From Allofournierella sp. (GTDB lineage Bacteria > Bacillota > Clostridia > Oscillospirales > Ruminococcaceae), in assembly GCA_020025635.1 (NCBI GenBank), contig JAHHRU010000002.1, positions 1 through 64,000 of the forward strand: a DNA stretch of 64,000 nt. Direction: 5' to 3'. Within the stretch, counting starts at the first letter, position 1; the number at the start of each line of letters is the position of its first letter. Shown here one piece after another: positions 25,001-31,954 of the stretch. The notes beneath the pieces were generated by a model. It worked only from the letters and a program-made list of their open reading frames with translations, was not told the DNA's origin and searched no databases. A program made the position numbers and the translations under genes.

Positions 25001-26307
25001 AGCGCAATGTGAAACCTCAGCCCCATCCGGTGGACTACCAGCGGGCCGAATTCACAAAACAGATGAAAAAAGAAGGCTGCACCATTTTGGCCCCCCGCAT
25101 GAGCCCCATCCATTTCGATCTTCTGGAGCCGGTTTTCACCCATCATGGCTACAATCTGGATGTTTTGAAAAACGACAACCGGGCCGCCATCGACACCGGC
25201 CTGCAGTATGTGAACAATGATGCCTGCTTCCCTTCCATCGCCGTGGTGGGGCAGATCATGGAGGCGGTGCTGTCCGGCCGGTATGATACGGACAAGCTGG
25301 CCATCCTCATGTCGCAGACCGGCGGCTGCTGCCGGGCCAGCAACTATGTGGGCTTCATTCGAAAAGCGCTGGACAAGGCAGGGCTTAGCCACATCCCGGT
25401 GATTTCACTCAACGCAAACGGCATGGAAAAGAACGAGGGCTTCACCCTTTCTCCCTCCCTTTTGTATTCGGCCGCAAAGGGGCTTGTTTACGGCGACCTG
25501 CTGATGCGCTGCCTTTATCGGGTGCGGCCCTATGAGCTTGTGCCCGGTTCTGCCAATGCCCTGTGCGAGGAATGGAAGCAGAACTGCATCCGGGCCCTTA
25601 CCGAAAAGGGATATCCGGACCGGCACGCTGTGATCTGCCGCAAGATTGTGGAGGCCTTTGACAGTTTCCCCATCGACGAAAATCTGAAAAAGCCCCGTGT
25701 CGGGGTCGTGGGTGAGATTTTGGTCAAATATATGCCGCTTGCCAACAACCACCTGGTGGATCTGCTGGAAAAAGAGGGTGCGGAAGCGGTGGTCCCGGAC
25801 CTTGCCGATTTCATGAACTACTGCCTGTACAGCAATCATTACACCCACGAATTCCTGGGGGATAAACGGTCCACCGAGCTTCTGTCTCAGGCCGGCATCG
25901 ACATCATTGAGGCTTTCCGCAAGCCGGCACTGGAGGCCCTGCGCCAAAGCCGGCGGTTTGAAGCGCCTGCTTCCATTGAACAGATCGCCCAGTGGACAAA
26001 GCCCTTCCTTTCCATCGGCAACCAGTACGGTGAGGGCTGGTTTTTGGCCGGAGAAATGGTGGAACTGCTGCGCTCGGGTGTTTCCAACATCGTGTGCATC
26101 CAGCCCTTTGCCTGCCTGCCCAACCACGTTGTGGGCAAGGGTGTGATCAAGCCGCTGAAAAAGGCATTCCCGAATGCCAACATCGCCGCGGTGGATTACG
26201 ACCCCGGTGCCAGTGAGGTGAACCAGCTGAACCGGATCAAACTGATGCTTGCCGCCGCAAAGCGAAATGAAGGAAGCTGCTTGCAGTCTCCCAAGCTGGA
26301 TCTTTGA
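22051..26307 (+). CDS. Giant acyl-CoA dehydratase activase / HgdB-like fusion protein
   Basis: A 1418-residue cytoplasmic protein. It has two ASKHA-type ATPase domains of the BadF/BcrA/HgdC family, beginning AGIDIGSTTVKLVV (residue 5) and LGVDAGSTTTKLAL (about residue 320). Their Fe-S or catalytic cysteine motifs are CAGGTGSFIDQ and CSSGCGSFIE. A DUF2229-type domain follows with CGGCSNHC and RCEKG near residue 610. The C-terminal part is HgdB-like (SPIHFDL, TGGCCRASNY, IQPFACLPNHVVGKG). Classical activases feed low-potential electrons to 2-hydroxyacyl-CoA dehydratases. No dehydratase subunits are encoded nearby, so the substrate of this widespread clostridial fusion is unknown. TTG 22051 is preferred over GTG 22042, which overlaps the AAGGTG ribosome binding site. 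Confidence 0.88.
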   Translation: MKTYQAGIDIGSTTVKLVVLDASHTILYGQYRRHCARIQETLNELLKEAQALLGECRLRIRITGSGSINLGETLGIPFTQEVVAVATALQSAAPQTDVAIELGGEDAKIIYFKGGLDERMNGVCAGGTGSFIDQMAALLQTDAAGLNREAQNYREIYPIAARCGVFAKTDIQPLINDGAATSDLAASIFQAVVNQTISGLACGKPIRGCVAFLGGPLHFLPELKKAFIRTLELTPENVVDPENSHLFAAMGAALEAADSDAVSLSALIHRLETEHVQKQEIHRLDPLFESEEEYGQFCGRHAKAVVKRGELAGYAGDCFLGVDAGSTTTKLALIGQSGELLFSYYSNNFGNPVKAVIAGIEEMKKQLPEGAVIRRSCSTGYGETLMQSAFGLDEGEVETVAHCTAAAFFEPQVDCVLDIGGQDMKYIQLKNSTVDTVVLNEACSSGCGSFIESFANSLGYSAKEFAEQALYAKNPVDLGTRCTVFMNSNVKQAQKEGASVQDISAGLAYSVIKNALFKVIKLTDAKDMGRHIVVQGGTFYNRAVLRAFEKIIGAQVTCPDISGIMGAFGAALLAKQRYSGQQTTMVPLSEIQNVTYKTSIRRCGGCSNHCMLTISQFSNGQRHITGNRCEKGQQGAKAAAKAPNMVSYKRSRIFDYEPLSAEEAARGTIGIPRVLNMYEDYPFWATFFKQLKFRVVLSPFSDRKLYELGMESIPSESECYPAKISHGHVQWLIDQGIRTIFHPCVFYGHQETKNAQNHYNCPIVISYPENLKNNVEDIQNKQIRYLRPFIAFTTEKTAADRLARFCRETWGIPEQETRKAAHAAWFEQLKAKADIRAEGSRLLAEMEKNHGHGIVLAGRPYHIDPEINHGIPELIASYGFTVFTEDSLPLNTNTTRTMRVVDQWVYHSRLYSAAEFVSLRDDLELVQLNSFGCGLDAVTTDEVNEILTASNKLYTVLKIDEVNNLGAVRIRIRSLIAAIRMRQERNVKPQPHPVDYQRAEFTKQMKKEGCTILAPRMSPIHFDLLEPVFTHHGYNLDVLKNDNRAAIDTGLQYVNNDACFPSIAVVGQIMEAVLSGRYDTDKLAILMSQTGGCCRASNYVGFIRKALDKAGLSHIPVISLNANGMEKNEGFTLSPSLLYSAAKGLVYGDLLMRCLYRVRPYELVPGSANALCEEWKQNCIRALTEKGYPDRHAVICRKIVEAFDSFPIDENLKKPRVGVVGEILVKYMPLANNHLVDLLEKEGAEAVVPDLADFMNYCLYSNHYTHEFLGDKRSTELLSQAGIDIIEAFRKPALEALRQSRRFEAPASIEQIAQWTKPFLSIGNQYGEGWFLAGEMVELLRSGVSNIVCIQPFACLPNHVVGKGVIKPLKKAFPNANIAAVDYDPGASEVNQLNRIKLMLAAAKRNEGSCLQSPKLDL

Positions 26308-26392
26308 GCGGAGCACAAAAAGATATTTCAACAAGGCAAAGCAGGAACATCCCGGTTTTGGGCAGACTGCATCCTGAAATCCAGACAATGAA

Positions 26393-26438
26393 AAAGCGCC
26401 CCTTGGCTGCAGGTAAAATTGCAGCCAAGGGGCGCTTT
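26393..26438. terminator. Bidirectional terminator between convergent genes
   Basis: AAAGCGCCCCTTGGCTGC (26393-26410) has an exact complement at 26421-26438. The minus strand continues with a T5 run, so it serves the P-type ATPase gene best. Confidence 0.85.
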
Positions 26439-26455
26439 GCAATTGGGAAATTTGT

Positions 26456-29053
26456 TTAAAATCGGCATTCCTTTTTGCGGCCAGCAAGGAATTTGAGGAG
26501 CTGCACGGCAAACAGACTGCCGGCCGAAAGGCCCGCCGCCCACAAAAGCAAACCGCCGGAAAGAGCTGTTACCTGGAACATGGGCTGCACCGCCGGCACC
26601 AGCAGCACCAGCAAAAGCAGAGCGGCACCCACGCCGAAAGCGGCCAGAAGGGCACGGTTGTTCCAAAGCTTTTTGGTAAAGAGCACCGGGCGGGAAGCCT
26701 TGCAGCTGAACCCGTGGAACAGGCGTGACAAGCACAGCACAGCAAAGGCCATGGTGCTGCCCACGGCTGCCCCGCCGCTGGAAAGGCCGATGTGAAAAGC
26801 CGCAATGGCTGCGGCCGCGATCACAAGGCCTTCGGTCAAAACGCTGGCGAGGAACTGCTTTGTCAAAATGCCCTCACTGCGGGGGCGGGGCTTTTGTTCC
26901 ATCACTTGGTCGGTGTGCGGCTCAAGGCCCAGCGCAATGGCGGGCAGGCTGTCGGTCAAAAGATTGATGAACAGCAGATGCACCGCCGCAAAGGGCACCG
27001 GAAGGCCCAGAAGCGAAGCATAGAGCACCGTTAAAATGCCAGCCGTATTGCCGGAAAGCAGGAACTGAATGGCCCGCTTGATGTTGGCATAGATATTGCG
27101 GCCGTTCCTGACCGCCTGCACGATGGTGGCAAAATTGTCATCGGTGAGCACCATGCCGGCGGCATCCTTTGCCACCTCGGTGCCGGTAACACCCATGGCC
27201 ACACCGATGTCTGCCTGCTTCAGGGCGGGGGCATCGTTCACCCCGTCGCCGGTCATCGCCACCAGATGTCCCAGCTCCTGCCAGGCTCGCACAATGCGGA
27301 TCTTATGCTCGGGGGACACCCGGGCGTAAACCGCCGTCTGGGGTACCAGAGCGCGCAGCTCTTGGTCGGAAAGACCGTCCAGCTCACTGCCCTCCACAGC
27401 TTTTGTGCCAGGGGTAAGGATGCCCAGCTCTTTTGCAATGGCCGACGCGGTCACCTTATGGTCGCCGGTGATCATCACCGGGCGGATGCCGGCCCGGATG
27501 CACTGGGCAACCGCGGCCTTCGATTCCTCCCGGGGCGGGTCCATCATGGCAACAAGGCCCAGGAACTCCAGCTCCTGCTCATCCTGCAACGTGATTTCTT
27601 TTTTATGGATGGGCCGGCATCCAAAAGCCAGCACCCGCAGCCCCTGGGCCGAAAATTCCTCGTTCACCGCTTCGATCTCTTCCCGCTGCTTCTGGGTGAG
27701 CCGGGTGCGCTTGAGCATCACATCTACGGCGCCCTTGGTGATCATGGCAAGGCCGCCGTCAAACTCATGGACCGTGGACATGAGCTTGCGGTCCGAGTCA
27801 AAAGGCAGCTCCGAAAGGCGCAGCCACCGGCTGCGCACCATCTGGCTGTCCAGGCCGCAGGCAAGGCCCAGCCTTACAAGGGCGGTTTCGGTGGGATCGC
27901 CCACCTCGCCGTTTTCATTCACCTCAGCATCGCTGCAAAGAATGGCCGAGCGCAGGAGCGCTTTTTCAAAAGGTTCCTCGCAGTCCACCTGAGAGGCTTC
28001 ATAAATTTTCCCGCCGGTGTACAGCTTTTGCACGGTCATTTTGTTCTGGGTGAGGGTGCCGGTCTTATCTGAGCAGATCACCGACACAGAACCCAGGCCC
28101 TCCACCGCCTGAAGCTTGCGGATGACAGCATTCTCCCGGGCCATTTTGCGGGTGCCGAAGGAGAGCACAATGGTAACAATGGAGGACAGCGCTTCCGGGA
28201 TAGCGGCCACCGCCAGGGCCACCGCAAACAGGAAGGCGTTCATCACCGGTTCATGCCGCACAAAAACACTCACCGCAAACAGCACCGCACAGATGGCAAG
28301 AATGCCGGCGGACAGCTTTTTGCCGAATTTGTCGAGACTTACCTGAAGCGGGGTCTTTTTTTCCTCGGCGCTTTTCAAAAGAGCGGCGATCCTGCCCATT
28401 TCGGTGTTCATGCCGGTGTCTGTCACCAAAAAGCGGCCCCGGCCGTAGGTGACAAAGCAGCCGGAGAACACCATGTTCTTTCGGTCGCCCAGGGGCACAT
28501 CTTCCGCAATGGCCTTTGCATGCTTTTCCACCGGCAGGCTCTCACCGGTGAGGGCGCTTTCGGCGCAGCTCAGGCTGGCGCATTCCAGCAGGCGGCCGTC
28601 GGCACAAACACTGTCGCCCGCCTCCAGGATCACCACATCTCCGGGCACCACTTCACGCCCGGGTACCTGCACCACATTGCCGTCCCGCAATACCTTTGCC
28701 GATGGGGCCGACATCTGTTTGAGGCTGTCCAGCGAAGCGGCCGCCTTGACGGTTTGCACGGTGCCCAGCACCGCATTCATGGTGATGACTGCCAGAATGA
28801 CAACGGTGCTTTCCACATCGCCCAGCACGGCCGAAACCGCTGCCGCCGCAATCAGGATCAGCACCAGAAAGTCGGCGAACTGTTCAAAGAAGATGCGGGC
28901 AACACTCTTTCTCCTGCCGGCTTTCAGCTCGTTTGGGCCGTACTGCTCCATCCGTCTGCGGGCCTGGTGGCTGCTCAGGCCCTTTGAAGACACATCCATT
29001 TGCTGATACAGCTGCTGGGGTTCCAGCTTCCAGATTTGTTTTTTCTGTTCCAT
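26456..29053 (-). CDS. P-type cation ATPase, probably Mn2+ (or Ca2+) exporter
   Basis: An 865-residue type II P-ATPase with about ten membrane helices. The actuator motif is TGES (169-172). Helix four has the ion-binding PEAL (286-289). The phosphorylation site is Asp329 in CSDKTGTLT, and the hinge is MTGDGVNDAPALK. By sequence it would be annotated as a calcium transporter. The yybP-ykoY element in its leader instead points to Mn2+ efflux, as for the similarly controlled YoaB/MgaP pumps of lactic acid bacteria. The frame extends upstream through the leader, but the ATG at 29053 has AGGGAAGGA and starts the cation-ATPase N domain. Metal specificity is inferred from the riboswitch, not from the protein. 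Confidence 0.92.
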   Translation of the reverse strand: MEQKKQIWKLEPQQLYQQMDVSSKGLSSHQARRRMEQYGPNELKAGRRKSVARIFFEQFADFLVLILIAAAAVSAVLGDVESTVVILAVITMNAVLGTVQTVKAAASLDSLKQMSAPSAKVLRDGNVVQVPGREVVPGDVVILEAGDSVCADGRLLECASLSCAESALTGESLPVEKHAKAIAEDVPLGDRKNMVFSGCFVTYGRGRFLVTDTGMNTEMGRIAALLKSAEEKKTPLQVSLDKFGKKLSAGILAICAVLFAVSVFVRHEPVMNAFLFAVALAVAAIPEALSSIVTIVLSFGTRKMARENAVIRKLQAVEGLGSVSVICSDKTGTLTQNKMTVQKLYTGGKIYEASQVDCEEPFEKALLRSAILCSDAEVNENGEVGDPTETALVRLGLACGLDSQMVRSRWLRLSELPFDSDRKLMSTVHEFDGGLAMITKGAVDVMLKRTRLTQKQREEIEAVNEEFSAQGLRVLAFGCRPIHKKEITLQDEQELEFLGLVAMMDPPREESKAAVAQCIRAGIRPVMITGDHKVTASAIAKELGILTPGTKAVEGSELDGLSDQELRALVPQTAVYARVSPEHKIRIVRAWQELGHLVAMTGDGVNDAPALKQADIGVAMGVTGTEVAKDAAGMVLTDDNFATIVQAVRNGRNIYANIKRAIQFLLSGNTAGILTVLYASLLGLPVPFAAVHLLFINLLTDSLPAIALGLEPHTDQVMEQKPRPRSEGILTKQFLASVLTEGLVIAAAAIAAFHIGLSSGGAAVGSTMAFAVLCLSRLFHGFSCKASRPVLFTKKLWNNRALLAAFGVGAALLLLVLLVPAVQPMFQVTALSGGLLLWAAGLSAGSLFAVQLLKFLAGRKKECRF

Positions 29054-29083
29054 ACGCTTTTTCCTTCCCTTGGGCAGGAAATC

Positions 29084-29204
29084 AAAAAAGAGACCCCTGC
29101 ACCAATCTGCTTGATGCAAAAGTCTCGCCGTTTCAATCCGTTGCGGGGCAAAGCCCGTAATGACGCGTCGGACACACGATCTGTGCCAGCTACTCCCTTT
29201 TGTT
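29084..29204 (-). ncRNA. yybP-ykoY (Mn2+) riboswitch with terminator
   Basis: Read on the minus strand, the leader starts AAAGGGAGTAGC. It continues through CGTCATTACGGGCTTTGCCC and ends with GGCGAGACTTTTGCATC, matching the conserved yybP-ykoY landmarks (GGGAGUAG, GUCA, the GGGCUUUGCCC hairpin, and GCAAGACC-like loop). The 3' part forms a perfect 15-bp stem (29126-29112 with 29104-29090) followed by TTTTTT (29089-29084), an intrinsic terminator. Mn2+ binding would prevent terminator formation and switch the ATPase gene on. It begins about 5 bases after the predicted transcription start. Recognition is from memory of the consensus, not a covariance search. Confidence 0.85.
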
Positions 29205-29210
29205 GCTGCA

Positions 29211-29239
29211 ATCATAATATAAAAAAGCCCAATCGTCAA
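29211..29239 (-). promoter_or_regulatory. Promoter of the riboswitch-ATPase unit
   Basis: On the minus strand TTGACG (29239-29234), a 17-bp spacer and TATGAT (29216-29211) form a near-consensus sigma-A promoter. Confidence 0.8.
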
Positions 29240-29290
29240 GCCCTTTTTCTGTGAACTTTCGGTAAACTTGAAAATTCTGCTTTTTACAGC

Positions 29291-29326
29291 AAACGGTGCC
29301 GCCCCAAAGCCAGGGCGGCACCGTTT
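29291..29326. terminator. Hairpin after the alpha-galactosidase gene
   Basis: AAACGGTGCCGCCC (29291-29304) pairs with GGGCGGCACCGTTT (29313-29326). The T-run is on the + strand side, so termination of the minus-strand gene may be partial. Confidence 0.65.
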
Positions 29327-29348
29327 CTTTTTCTTGATTTCAGCTTTT

Positions 29349-31562
29349 TTACTTTGCGTTTAAGGTGAAAAGATGAGAGGTAAAGTCTCCCTGATCGGTG
29401 CCGCAGCCGCCGCTGCCTGCCGCTTCGATCTCACACAGCATGCCAAAATTCATCAGCTCATCGCCGCCAAGGGTCAGGCCGTTTTCTTCGCAGTGATAGC
29501 AAAGATCGGGGTCAAGGCCTGCCGCCCGGATCTTTTTGAGCGAGGTGTTCGGCACAGCCATCACCTTGTAATAGGCCATCACGGCCTTTTTCCGATCCTT
29601 CGACACGGCCATCCAGCTGTAAAGGCCGCGGCTGCCGTCTTCCAGACGGTAGAAATCGCCGTACTGGATCACATCCCGGTGCTCTTTGAAGTAAGTGATC
29701 TGCTTTTTCACCGCCTGGGCTTCTTCGTCCTCCATGCGGGTAACATCCAGCTCATAGCCGAAGGTGCCGAAGTATGCCACATCCGCACGCATTTTCAGCG
29801 GGGTCTGGCGGGAGGTCTGGTGGTTGGGGGATGCCGACACATGGGAACCCATGGAGATCAGCGGATAAACCAGGCTGGTGCCGTACTGAATGGCCAGCCG
29901 TTCCACCGCATCGGTGTCGTCACTGGTCCAGCCCTGAGGGGCATAATACAGAAGGCCCGGATCGAAACGTCCGCCGCCGCTGGCGCAGGACTCAAACAAA
30001 ATCTGGGGGAAGTCGGTGGTGAGCCGGTCATACAGATCATACACGCCCAGGATATACCGGTGGAAGAACTCCTTCTGCCGGTCAGCCGGCAGGGTGGTGG
30101 AATAGGCCTCGGTGATATTGCGGTTCATATCCCATTTCACATAGCGGATATTGGCCTTGCCCAGCACGTTTTTCATGGCGTGATAGATGTGATCCACCAC
30201 TTCCGGGTTTGCAAAATCCAGCACATACTGGTTGCGGCCGTAGGAGTGATCCCGGCCCGGAACTCCGATCACCCATTCGGGATGAGCCTTATAAAGCTCG
30301 CTGATCTCGTTCACCATTTCCGGCTCGAACCACAGGCCGAAGTCCAGGCCCAGTTCGTTGATCTTGCTGCACAGGCCCTCGATGCCGCTGGGGATCTTTT
30401 GGGTGTTCACGTTCCAGTCGCCCAGAGAGCTTTTGTCATCGTTGCGCTGGCCGAACCAGCCGTCATCCAGCACAAACAGCTCCACGCCCAGCTCCTTGGC
30501 TTTTTTTGCAATGTTCAGGATGCTCTCTTCGGTAAAATCAAAATAGGTGGCTTCCCAGTTGTTCAAAAGGATGGGCCGGGTCCGGTTTTTCCAAACGCCC
30601 CGCATCAGGTGCTCCCGGAAAAGGTCATGGAAGGCATGGCTCATGCCGTTGAGGCCCTGATCGCTGTAAACCAGCACCGCTTCCGGCGTCTGGAAGGAGT
30701 CACCCGTTTGCAGTTTCCACTCAAACTCGAAGGGATGGATGCCCAGCATCACCCGTGTCACATCGTAAACATCCACCTCGGCCTGGGCAAGGAAGTTGCC
30801 GCTGTACACCAGGCTGAAGCCGTAAACCTCGCCGGAATTTTCGGTGGCGCTGCAGCGCTTTAAGGCAAGGAACGGGTTGTGGAAATGGCCGCTTGCTCCC
30901 CGTGCGCTGGAAATGTTCTGAATGCCGCTTTGCAGCCGGCGGGTATGTACATGCCGCTCCCGGCTCCAGGCACCGTCCAGCTGCACCATTTCAAAATCAG
31001 CATCATAAAAATCCATCGCAGCAGACAGGGCTCTTTCCAGCATCACCGGCTGCTGGCCGTGGTTTTCAAACCGCACATCCCGGGTGATGACCGGCAGGTT
31101 TTCGAAAATATGATAGGAAATCTCCATTTCGCAGCCGATTTTTTCATCCTGCAGACGAATGGCCAGGGTGGTGACCTCTTCTTCCCCGCCGTAAGTGGCC
31201 GGCAGGCCCTTGAGGGTGGGCTTGCCCTTTTGGATGCTGTGCGAAACATAAACAAAATTGGTGATCCGGCTGCCGTCTGCAAGGCGCAGCTGGTAGGCAG
31301 GGTCCCGGAAATCGCCGGTGCCGTAAGCCGGATACTCCTGCTTGATGCCCTCAAGCGTAAAATTCGGATCGTCCCGGTAGGTGCAGGGCCCCATCACACA
31401 GCTGCGCATCACCAGCATATGCTCGAAAGAGCTTCGGTCTGCAATGCGCTTGCCATAATAAAGCTGGCCCAGCTGGCCGTTTTTCAGAACAGTGAAAACA
31501 TAACTGATCTGATCGTTATAAAGATGAAAAGACCGGTCCTTTGGATGAAAGATAACAGGCAT
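29349..31562 (-). CDS. Alpha-galactosidase, GH36
   Basis: A 737-residue enzyme with no signal peptide, so cytoplasmic. It hydrolyses terminal alpha-1,6-galactose, as in raffinose, stachyose or melibiose. The nucleophile is Asp478 in YVKWDMNRN and the acid/base is Asp548 in WTSDDTDA. This numbering matches that reported for Geobacillus GH36 enzymes. Other family landmarks are NNWEATYFDF, LDDGWFGQRNDD, GLWFEPEMV and SCASGGGRFD. The length is typical. The start ATG follows AGGAGGAACCG. No sugar transporter lies beside it, so uptake must be provided elsewhere. Confidence 0.95.
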   Translation of the reverse strand: MPVIFHPKDRSFHLYNDQISYVFTVLKNGQLGQLYYGKRIADRSSFEHMLVMRSCVMGPCTYRDDPNFTLEGIKQEYPAYGTGDFRDPAYQLRLADGSRITNFVYVSHSIQKGKPTLKGLPATYGGEEEVTTLAIRLQDEKIGCEMEISYHIFENLPVITRDVRFENHGQQPVMLERALSAAMDFYDADFEMVQLDGAWSRERHVHTRRLQSGIQNISSARGASGHFHNPFLALKRCSATENSGEVYGFSLVYSGNFLAQAEVDVYDVTRVMLGIHPFEFEWKLQTGDSFQTPEAVLVYSDQGLNGMSHAFHDLFREHLMRGVWKNRTRPILLNNWEATYFDFTEESILNIAKKAKELGVELFVLDDGWFGQRNDDKSSLGDWNVNTQKIPSGIEGLCSKINELGLDFGLWFEPEMVNEISELYKAHPEWVIGVPGRDHSYGRNQYVLDFANPEVVDHIYHAMKNVLGKANIRYVKWDMNRNITEAYSTTLPADRQKEFFHRYILGVYDLYDRLTTDFPQILFESCASGGGRFDPGLLYYAPQGWTSDDTDAVERLAIQYGTSLVYPLISMGSHVSASPNHQTSRQTPLKMRADVAYFGTFGYELDVTRMEDEEAQAVKKQITYFKEHRDVIQYGDFYRLEDGSRGLYSWMAVSKDRKKAVMAYYKVMAVPNTSLKKIRAAGLDPDLCYHCEENGLTLGGDELMNFGMLCEIEAAGSGGCGTDQGDFTSHLFTLNAK

Positions 31563-31954
31563 ATTCGGTTCCTCCTAAACGGAAACTGTAATGTGTTTTT
31601 CGATAAGCGGTCGCTTTTGCTTTTTTGCGCTTTTAAAAAGCAAGAACTATATTTGGATGATACAACAAAACCTTGCAGATTACAACTGAATTTCGCTTCA
31701 TTTCAGCTGTGCGCCTTATCAATTTTTCGGTGCAGGATTTGAAATGCCGCCGGCCGGGCGGCATTTTTCCTATACGAACAATAATTTATAGTAAATTTAA
31801 TACGGTTTGTATTTTGTTTTTTCTGGTTTCCTCTTTTAAAAATGGGGAAAATGGCAGCTGCGGCCCGTTCTTTTTGTTGCACGGGAAACAGGTCTTTTCA
31901 AAGGGTTTATGCTATGATAGAAAAAAGTTTATTTTGTAAAAGGAATCATTGCCG
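31563..31954. other. Intergenic region with divergent promoters
   Basis: On the minus strand TTGTAA (31685-31680), 17 bp and TATCAT (31662-31657) could drive the alpha-galactosidase gene. On the + strand TATGAT (31913-31918) could be the -10 of the TPR gene, with no clear -35. No gene or RNA is seen. Confidence 0.45.

Noticed and set aside
22129..25392. A 1087-residue open frame on the minus strand
   Set aside because: It is fully antisense to the activase gene, is rich in Gly/Ala/His typical of a shadow of GC-rich code, and shows no domain.
29373..30863. A 496-residue + strand frame
   Set aside because: It is antisense to the alpha-galactosidase, whose active-site motifs are intact.
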